Below, piece after piece: positions 57,132-64,000 of a stretch of DNA of 64,000 nt (position 1 is the stretch's first letter; every line of letters starts with the position of its first letter). Position numbers and translations under genes: made by a program. This DNA is from Rachicladosporium sp. CCFEE 5018. Lineage: Eukaryota > Ascomycota > Dothideomycetes > Cladosporiales > Cladosporiaceae. The DNA lies in the NCBI GenBank assembly GCA_002077045.2, contig KZ111149.1, positions 282,019-346,018 of the forward strand, read 5' to 3'. A model generated the notes under the pieces. That model had not been told where the DNA came from, did not search any database, and worked only from the letters and a program-made list of their open reading frames with translations.

Positions 57132-57231
57132 NNNNNNNNNNNNNNNNNNNNNNNNNNNNNNNNNNNNNNNNNNNNNNNNNNNNNNNNNNNNNNNNNNNNN
57201 NNNNNNNNNNNNNNNNNNNNNNNNNNNNNNN
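57132..57231. other. Assembly gap, 100 N
   Basis: Joins an aminopeptidase to an inverted ArfGAP start. Piece E begins exactly in the CAG/CTG microsatellite of that gene, a typical assembly break point. Confidence 0.98.
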
Positions 57232-57505
57232 GCTGCCGTAGTACAAATGTGAAGTGGAACGTCAATTCATCTGTACTCTGCAGCCGTAACAAGAAGTTGC
57301 CCGCGCCCTCCGGGTCCTGTACGTAGTCTACTGGGACATCGTCGCCCGAGTCTCTTTGCGCGTTATATCTGCTTGCTGGAAATGCATTTGGCGATACCCG
57401 TAGCACTGTCCCTCGAGAATTCGTGATGTGTAGGGCCGAGATGGTGAAGCGGGACTGGTCCCTGATATAGGTGCCGTCCTCGGGCCTGCTACCGACTGCG
57501 CCCAT
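57232..57505 (-). CDS. csx2: Csx2-like ArfGAP, first 91 residues (piece E)
   Basis: Encodes MGAVGSRPEDGTYIRDQSRF to the Arg-Gln before the Gln tract, where the gap cuts it. Nearly identical to piece C, with a few substitutions (FTISALHI here, FTILALHI there), so it is the other gene copy, presumably the 5' end belonging to piece A. Confidence 0.9.
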
Positions 57506-57804
57506 GATGGTTAGGATGCGACGGTGTATTGTGCTGGCCAGATAGGGTTGAGAGCGACTGTCAAGTGATCATGGCGCCGTGCCTGGCGCATGGCAACCCT
57601 ATGCGGCGGTAGCAGTGGGGCAAGGACCCTGGTCATGCGGTACACTTTCGGCACGATTTAAGCTTATTTGACAAGCGTGTTCTGATGTCACCGATAAGAC
57701 GTCGGGGAGTTGATTACAGAGCACGCGACAGTCATATGTGACCTGCATCCCGCCCTTCACGGAGTCAAGTTCTGCTTCGTCTTGCAAATAGCGATCCTGA
57801 AGCG
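57506..57804. promoter_or_regulatory. Divergent promoter region, ArfGAP and dipeptidase (piece E)
   Basis: 299 bp between divergent starts, homologous to 35789-36065 with an extra ~20 bp at about 57676-57700. Confidence 0.5.
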
Positions 57805-59166
57805 ATGGAGTACAGGGAAGACGAGAAAGCGGCCGCTGAGAACCACTCGCTGGTGCAGGATCATCATCGGCCACAGCGACAGAGGAAGTCGTCTGCCCTG
57901 AGTCTACTAATCACCATCTTGCTCTGCTCGGCGTATGGCTGCTGGTCATATGGTGTACCTGGCAGAACAATAGGACATCTCACCCGAGCCGAGACTGTCT
58001 TACAGTTCAACCCTCTTATCGACGGCCACAACGACCTGCTGATCCTCATACGGGCCCTGTACAAGAACGAAATCTACGGGTCGAACTTCACGCAAGCCTT
58101 TGAGAAAGGTGGACTCGCCGGTCATGTCGACGTCCCTCGTTTGAAGGCCGGCATCCAGGGCGGCGCATTTTGGTCAGCATTCGTGCCGTGTCCTGCTGAT
58201 GGCTTCGACTTCACGGATGCAAACTACGCTCCTTACGTCCGCATGACGCTTGAGCAGCTGGATCTGTTCAACAGGCTATCGGAGCTGTACCCAAAGTACT
58301 TCACCTTGTCTAGTACTGCCAAGGAGGCTGAGAAGGCGTTCAAGCACGGCAAGTTGATCTCGCCACTTGCGATCGAGGGCCTGCATCAAATTGGCAACTC
58401 GATCTCCACGTTGAGACTGTATCATGCTCTAGGTGTACGATATGCGACATTGACGTGGAACTGCCATAACAAGTACGCGGATGCTGCACTAGTGTCCGTC
58501 GATGGCGAGACGGTAGTCTCTAAGCCCTACCACGGTGGCGTCAGCAAAGCCGGCCAGGATCTGATTCTGGAGATGAACCGACTCGGTATGCTAGTAGATC
58601 TCAGCCACGTTAGTGTCGACACCATGCGAGACGCACTGGGTGGCAACCCAGACAAATGGAATGGCAGTATTGCGCCGCCGATATTCAGCCACTCGAGCGC
58701 GAAGGCCATCTGCCCACACCCACGGAACGTGCCAAACGACATCTTACACTTGGTCAAGAAGCGTGGCTCAGTCGTGATGGTAAATTTCGCGCCAGATTTC
58801 GTCAGCTGCAAGGCTAGCAACGCATCTAGTGGCTTGCCCGAGTTTGTTGACGAGACGAACACGCTCGCGCACGTTGTCAAGCATATTATGCACATCGGCG
58901 ACCTGATTGGTTACGACCACGTTGGTATCGGCACTGACTACGATGGCATACCGAACACACCGCGAGGACTGGAGGATGTGTCGAAGTTCCCGGATCTTGT
59001 CACTGCGCTGCTGGACGCTGGTGTGAGTGAAGACGACGCGGGCAAGGTGGTGGGACGTAACATCTTGCGAGTGTGGCATGAAGCTGACAAGGTGGCTGCG
59101 AGACTGCAGAAGGAGATGAAGCCGATCGAAGATGTTCTAGAGTCTCCCTGGCCTGGGATGGAATGA
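57805..59166 (+). CDS. Membrane dipeptidase, M19 family (piece E)
   Basis: 453 residues, same length as the piece C copy, with the N-terminal membrane anchor and all zinc-binding motifs intact (GHNDLL, IEGLHQ, DLSHVS, FSHSSAKAI, GTDYDG). Differences are scattered and conservative (C terminus GME instead of GMD). Confidence 0.94.
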   Translation: MEYREDEKAAAENHSLVQDHHRPQRQRKSSALSLLITILLCSAYGCWSYGVPGRTIGHLTRAETVLQFNPLIDGHNDLLILIRALYKNEIYGSNFTQAFEKGGLAGHVDVPRLKAGIQGGAFWSAFVPCPADGFDFTDANYAPYVRMTLEQLDLFNRLSELYPKYFTLSSTAKEAEKAFKHGKLISPLAIEGLHQIGNSISTLRLYHALGVRYATLTWNCHNKYADAALVSVDGETVVSKPYHGGVSKAGQDLILEMNRLGMLVDLSHVSVDTMRDALGGNPDKWNGSIAPPIFSHSSAKAICPHPRNVPNDILHLVKKRGSVVMVNFAPDFVSCKASNASSGLPEFVDETNTLAHVVKHIMHIGDLIGYDHVGIGTDYDGIPNTPRGLEDVSKFPDLVTALLDAGVSEDDAGKVVGRNILRVWHEADKVAARLQKEMKPIEDVLESPWPGME

Positions 59167-59347
59167 GTGCTGATATGTCTATAGACTGCATCACAGATTC
59201 ACTGACACGCGAGTGTCTCTCCCAAACTCCACAAACTCTCCGTGGTACTGCATGTCACGCCCGGCCATCAATTGACACCACCATCTCAGGCCTCGGATCC
59301 CAACGCACTTCCACCGCTCTCTCTCGACGCGCTCCTCCTCCAGCCAA

Positions 59348-62224
59348 TCATCCAGTCATCTCCACATCAGCCCGCCCACCGCCCCTTCCACTCAACCTGG
59401 CCACCATTCCCCTCAGCACCTTATTCTCCAACTCTACCTTTGCAGCCACCTTATCCGCTTCCACAGCCTTCGCCTTATGCCTCTCATTCGCAGCCCTCAT
59501 GCTAAACAACGCCCGCTGCTCCGCAACAACCCGATGCCCACTCTCAGCTTCATTCCGCCTAGCTCTATCGACTCTCCCCCGCATCTCTTCGAGCTCATCC
59601 TCATGATCGTCCCGCATAGCCCTGACATCCGGATTCGAACCCAGTCCGCTCTTCCTGATAGCATCGAGCTCGCCTTCCATTTCCTCGACTCTCTTCTTCG
59701 CACGGAGCTTGCGGCGTTCGCTGGCAGTGTAATCCATCTGCCACTTCTCGGCGGCTTTACTCTGGGCTTCAGCATCAGCCGTAGACTCCGACAAAGCTTT
59801 CTCCAGTCTCTCCTGATTGATCGTAAGCTCACGGATCTCTCTCATCTTGTCTTTCATGGCTGTGCTGAACTCGGGCTTGAGATCATCGAGCTCGGCTTTC
59901 TTCGCCAACTTCATCTTTCTGGTGTCTTCTTTGAGCTTATTGTCTTTGGCTTGCATGTCCTCTCTGTGGTTCTTCAGCGCAGCAGCAGCCGCTTTCTCGA
60001 CTTCCCTGCGCTTGGTTACCGCCTCGTCGAGATCGTTGGTCAGGCCCTCCACCTTGGTCTCGTGCTTTTCCTTGAGATCTTTGACCTTCTCTACAGAAGC
60101 TTCCTTAACCTTCTCCAGCCTAGCTTCCAGTTTCTCGATGGCTTTCTCATGGCTATCCGCGGCGGTCTTGGCTTTCTTCTCCAGACTCGCTTTCTGGTCC
60201 GCGATGTGTTGGTTGAACTTCTTTTTCTGAGCTTCAACAGCAGTCTCGTGCGCTTTCTTCAAGGCTTTTGTGGCTTTATCGTGTGCGCCCTTTAGCTCCT
60301 TGCGCATGATGACCTTGCAACGAGAGCACGCTGGTCTCGCGGGTGTCTGGATATCTTTGTTCCCAACTTCGGAGTTAGGCTCGTCGTCCTCGCCCTCGTC
60401 TTCGTCTTCGTCTGCAAAATCATCATCCTTTGCGACGCTAGGCGTGGCGGTCCTGCTAGCTGTCTTTCTCGTCGGAGTAGCTCCCTTCGCAGTCGCCGCA
60501 GCGGTCTTCGACTTCGGCTTTGCTGTTACGGTAACCTGGATGTTGTCGTTTCGGGCTTCGCTCGATGTTGCAGTCCTCTTGTCGGGCTTGTTGGCGGTAG
60601 GCTTCTTTGAGTAGGCCGTATTAGCCTTTGGCTTTGGGGTGACAGCTACGCTGGTCTTCTCTACGCCGTTCTTTATGGGCCCAGGAGTACCCGTGAGCTT
60701 ACCGGACATTCCTGAAGCCGTGCTCTTTTCGTTCGACACGCTCGGCTTCGGAGGTGGAGTGGTACTCTGACTCGCTGGTGTTGATGGCCCGGAATCGATC
60801 ATCACGAACTCGGGACTCTGCGGGGCGACTTTAGAAGCAGGCATCTTCGCAGTCGTCTTAGCCGTGACTCCAGCAGCAGTCTTCTTCGCCGCTGCGCTCG
60901 GCATAGTCTTCGCAGGAGGAGCGGAAGCTATCAACTTGGGCTTCTTTGCTGGAGGTTCCATCGATGCAGACTCCGGTGCTTTGCGTTTCGTGCTCGCGGC
61001 AACAGGAGCTCTGGACTCCTTCGTACCTTTTGCTTTGCTCATTTCGATCTTGCTGGCCTTGTCGCCTGGTGTCACACTCTCAATCGAGGTAGAAACATGG
61101 CCGATAGCAGTCATCGGCGCAGTCTTACCATTGGTACGGTCCAACGGCACCGGACTATCGTCGTGGACTATCATGACCCTTTCAAGATCGGCGGTAGCAC
61201 TCGTCTTGCAAAGGTCTGCTGGGGATGCTTGGGGAGATGATACGTCCGACTGTGGAGTACACAGGTCCACGTAAGCATCGGTCAAGCCGCTTGAAGAAGC
61301 CGGAAAGTCACGCATAAACTGCTTCATCTCGTCAGCTGGAATGCTAAGACCAGGCATGACTTCAAATGCTGTCGTGTGCACGACAGGCAGCTCATCGGTA
61401 GGAGATGCCAGCGCGTGGCCTGCGGACATCTCGTGGATCGCAACAGCCGCTTTCAGTGCGGTACTATCAATGAGCATGGAGTCGACATCTCCTGGCTTGG
61501 CCGCAGTCTCGCTGACGTTTGGAACAAGCAACGGAGTGGTCGAAGTAGTCTTCACGGGCGACATCTCACCCGTTGAAGACTGTGACTGTCCAACGGATGC
61601 TACAGTGGTTGGCACTATTTTACTGTCGCCCACTTCGGTTGGCTCAGTTCCGGATCGCATCATATGCCTAGAGGCAGTCTCGTCGAGAATTGACTGGCTC
61701 GACATGGTGCCATCTTGTGCGCCGTCATAAGTGGCTACTTTGGGCTGATCCTTGGTCTGGACTGCGGATTGCAGGATTTCAGCATCGGACGGAGTGGTGA
61801 CTTCATCCTTGACTTCGACTGTCGTGCCTCCACCAATGATTGGTTCTGGTGTATCGAGGTCCATTGCACCGCCGTCTGCACCGCCGATCTCGTCTGCAGA
61901 GTCTCGAGCTACGGTGACGGAGGAGTCGCTCTGTGCGAAGATCCCTGTTCCATTCTCCCTTGAATTGGGCACATAGACCACGACATCCATGCATTCACGG
62001 TGCAGCACTTCCTGTACTGCACTCTCGGTGTCTTCGCTTTTGGTTCCGATGTTGGGCTTGTCGGAGGGTGGGGTGAGCTTTGGCAGGCGCTCGTCGTCAG
62101 TGGTCGTTGACGAGGCATGATCTGCGATTTTGTTGTTGTACATGTCGAAGTGCTGAGCCTCGTTCAGAAAAACGGCCTCGGAGTCAGGGCTGGCCCAAAT
62201 GTCATGACGCAGAGCGAAGCACAT
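59348..62224 (-). CDS. Long coiled-coil protein X (piece E)
   Basis: 958 residues from MCFALRHDIWASPDSE, which aligns with the start of the piece C copy; the frame is open for 150 codons further upstream, but that stretch corresponds to the non-coding leader in piece C. The C-terminal CxxC pair (RPACSRCKVIMRKELKG) and coiled coil are almost the same as in piece C. The N-terminal ~550 residues are strikingly diverged, with many substitutions and indels. Function unknown. Confidence 0.8.
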   Translation of the reverse strand: MCFALRHDIWASPDSEAVFLNEAQHFDMYNNKIADHASSTTTDDERLPKLTPPSDKPNIGTKSEDTESAVQEVLHRECMDVVVYVPNSRENGTGIFAQSDSSVTVARDSADEIGGADGGAMDLDTPEPIIGGGTTVEVKDEVTTPSDAEILQSAVQTKDQPKVATYDGAQDGTMSSQSILDETASRHMMRSGTEPTEVGDSKIVPTTVASVGQSQSSTGEMSPVKTTSTTPLLVPNVSETAAKPGDVDSMLIDSTALKAAVAIHEMSAGHALASPTDELPVVHTTAFEVMPGLSIPADEMKQFMRDFPASSSGLTDAYVDLCTPQSDVSSPQASPADLCKTSATADLERVMIVHDDSPVPLDRTNGKTAPMTAIGHVSTSIESVTPGDKASKIEMSKAKGTKESRAPVAASTKRKAPESASMEPPAKKPKLIASAPPAKTMPSAAAKKTAAGVTAKTTAKMPASKVAPQSPEFVMIDSGPSTPASQSTTPPPKPSVSNEKSTASGMSGKLTGTPGPIKNGVEKTSVAVTPKPKANTAYSKKPTANKPDKRTATSSEARNDNIQVTVTAKPKSKTAAATAKGATPTRKTASRTATPSVAKDDDFADEDEDEGEDDEPNSEVGNKDIQTPARPACSRCKVIMRKELKGAHDKATKALKKAHETAVEAQKKKFNQHIADQKASLEKKAKTAADSHEKAIEKLEARLEKVKEASVEKVKDLKEKHETKVEGLTNDLDEAVTKRREVEKAAAAALKNHREDMQAKDNKLKEDTRKMKLAKKAELDDLKPEFSTAMKDKMREIRELTINQERLEKALSESTADAEAQSKAAEKWQMDYTASERRKLRAKKRVEEMEGELDAIRKSGLGSNPDVRAMRDDHEDELEEMRGRVDRARRNEAESGHRVVAEQRALFSMRAANERHKAKAVEADKVAAKVELENKVLRGMVARLSGRGGGRADVEMTG

Positions 62225-62677
62225 GTTTGCTGAGATCTGTAGGCTCAAATAGGAAGAGGCGCTATCTCCAGGAAATGGATCGGATTGAGTATCCAAGTCG
62301 AGAGTGTTGGTACGGGTAGAAGTGGAAGAAGTGGAGGAGGAAGAGGAAGAGCAGACTAGTTGTAGGTTCAGGTTTAGATAGGATGAGCACATGCAAGGAT
62401 CTGCATGCATGTGACATGTGCGCAACTGAGCCGGGAGGTGCAAATGAAGCTCGTGGTGTGCACAAAGTATATGACAAGTGATGGTAGACGTGAGGGCACC
62501 TACAAGATCACTGCTCTTCCATCGTGTACAGTAGTAAGCTGCACGCGCCGTCGACTCCTTCAACTGCCAATACGTCCTGATGTTTCCACTTCTACCGCAT
62601 TCTCCTATGCCACATACCCAGCGTCCCGGTGCCTGCGCCCCAGGCCGCATCATTCGATACAAAGCAGCCCGCATACT
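62225..62677. other. Upstream region of coiled-coil gene X (piece E)
   Basis: 453 bp, including the block at about 62380-62435 shared with piece C (GCATGCATG palindromes) and a purine-rich microsatellite-like stretch (gaagaagtggaggaggaaga) at about 62326-62350. Confidence 0.35.
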
Positions 62678-63570
62678 CTAGTCGGACATCTTGACATCCG
62701 CCAAATGCTTCTTGTAATCCTCAATCACTGCCGTTACGAGTCAGTCAAAGCCTCCCAACGTGTTGCTCAGTACTTACAATTCACATGCCCAGTCATCACC
62801 TTCTCCCTCTCAGTCGCCTGGTCATCAGCTAGCTTCAGCTTCCCCTTGAGCCCCTCAACTTCAGCATCCAGTCTCTGGATTACCTGCCTTTGAGCCGCAT
62901 CAGTCGCAGCAAACTCTCTGTTGCGAGTAAGTAGTTCCTGATTAGCGCCACGCTGGAGGATTGTCTCATGCTGAGTCGTCAGCTTCACAACCTCAGCCCG
63001 CAGCTCAGCAATCTTCGCCATCTGTAAGCCCACGAGCTCCGCACCTGACTCATACAGCCCACGCAGCTCGTCCTCGTCCATGTTCTTGATGCGCACGTTG
63101 AGGCGCGCATCCTTGGTCCTCGTGCGCTCCTGCTCAGCGCGAAGCGCCTCGAGCTCCTGCTTGAGCTGCTCGATCTCCGCTCCGGATGCGTGCTTGATGG
63201 TTTCGCGATCCTGCTTCAGCTGCAATAGTACCACTTTGTACTGACGTTGAGCAGCATCGTGTTGCTTCTTGAGCAGATTCACCTGAATCTTGGACATGCG
63301 CTTGGTGGTCTCCAGCTCCTGTTTCAGTTGCTGCGCATCGTTTGCGGACTGAGATTGTGCGGTCTCAAGATCCTGCGTGAGCTGCCCTATCGTGGCCTTA
63401 GCCTGGCGCTGCAGAGTCTCGAGGTGTTGAATGCGTGCGCCGTGGGATATACTAGTCTCGGGTCTGAGAGCTAGCGCGGGATGCGCACTGCGTCCGCCTC
63501 TTGTGCTACCACGCCCCCCTCTGGCCGATCCACGACCGGCCGCGGTCTGTACTCGAGGTCCAGTGGCCAT
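62678..63570 (-). CDS. Coiled-coil protein Y (piece E)
   Basis: Exons 63570-62778 and 62727-62678 with a 50 bp intron (GTAAGT donor) give 280 residues, identical in structure to piece C. The head is richer in RGG-like repeats (GRGSARGGRGSTRGGRS). The last exon adds LIEDYKKHLADVKMSD. Confidence 0.75.
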
Positions 63571-63866
63571 AGGCCTGTTGTTGTAATTGTACGAGAGGAC
63601 AAAGAATGTATCAAGCTTGATGGACCGGAAGAGAAAGGATTTACTAGGGGGCGAGAGTGTGAGATGGGAGGTGACTAAAGAAGCATCTTCACTTAATGTG
63701 ATCACCGTGCCGAGATATCTGTCCTGCTTTGATGTTGCCGTAGCACCCAACATAACAACTCGACGGTGTTTGAACGCAGGGTGGTGCTGCACTCCTACAC
63801 ATTCGGGGAAGGTACGAGCCACACAACGCTATACTTCCCTTCAGACCTTCGCCCGCGCTGTCACAT

Positions 63867-64000
63867 TCAAACTCGGTCATCCGCGGCAGCGCCGTCCTCG
63901 GACCCACGCTCAAAGTACTCCTCCACTGTGCACGATATTGTCAGTGTCAATGGCATGCAAGAGCAGCGCTCAGACTCACGCTCCGCGTCCAGCTGCGCTT
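63867..64000 (-). CDS. Coiled-coil protein Z, 3' end (piece E, runs off the window)
   Basis: The last exon 63925-63867 (LEEYFERGSEDGAAADDRV) is joined across a 54 bp intron to the end of exon 1 (AQLDAE, 64000-63980). Same structure as 42156-42788. Confidence 0.65.
   Translation of the reverse strand, partial: AQLDAERESERCSCMPLTLTISCTVEEYFERGSEDGAAADDRV

Noticed and set aside
62225..62674. Longer N terminus (150 extra codons) for protein X in piece E
   Set aside because: The equivalent stretch in piece C has a different frame and stops; the aligned Met at 62224 is the common start.

Overview
The window is nuclear DNA from a filamentous or black-yeast ascomycete. The genes carry 36-76 bp GT-AG introns and encode fungal-specific families (ILM1, HET, a Csx2-type ArfGAP, PAR32-like proteins, Zn2Cys6 fingers). 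The most striking fact is that two gene blocks each occur twice with a few percent divergence. That fits a hybrid, diploid or duplicated genome; a Dothideomycete such as Hortaea werneckii is my best guess (inference, not proven). Four runs of exactly 100 N split the window into five pieces: A 1-13712, B 13813-34244, C 34345-45680, D 45781-57131, E 57232-64000.

A and B are two copies (homeologs) of one locus in the same order: ArfGAP(+), ILM1(-), two tandem zinc-finger genes(-), a small unknown exon(-), enolase(-), RPT4(+), a secreted PQQ-propeller protein(+), PDX3(-), PRP28(+, cut by a gap). C and E are two copies of the neighbouring locus: ArfGAP 5' part(-), M19 dipeptidase(+), then three same-strand coiled-coil genes(-). 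C goes on to a peroxisomal-type acyl-CoA ligase(-) and ATP11(+, cut). D is single copy here: TEX30-like hydrolase(-, cut), DUF1640 protein(-), PAR32-like protein(+), an unknown gene(+), a HET-domain protein(-), a double-hotdog thioesterase(+) and an M1 aminopeptidase(+, cut). The left ends of B and C overlap as reverse complements over 365 bases with no mismatch seen, so the scaffold order is probably wrong: C should lie flipped to the left of B.

The most unusual content is in B between enolase and RPT4. In A these divergent genes share a compact 0.5 kb promoter region. In B about 6.5 kb of unrelated DNA lies there. It carries an intact gene for a 1434-residue protein with a Ulp1-type cysteine protease core and two tandem Cys6 zinc clusters at its C terminus, a decayed partial copy of the same gene upstream, and a degenerate ~28 bp minisatellite. 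I see no transposase or terminal repeats, so it is a candidate uncharacterised mobile or domesticated element.

Other leads are an open in-frame extension after the ArfGAP stop codon in both copies, independent decay of zinc-finger genes in the two copies, a tandem coiled-coil family sharing a 3' intron, patchy divergence suggesting gene conversion, and a 17-bp-arm fold-back repeat in D. Most other genes are housekeeping functions (glycolysis, proteasome, splicing, vitamin B6, ATP synthase assembly) without operon-like logic.
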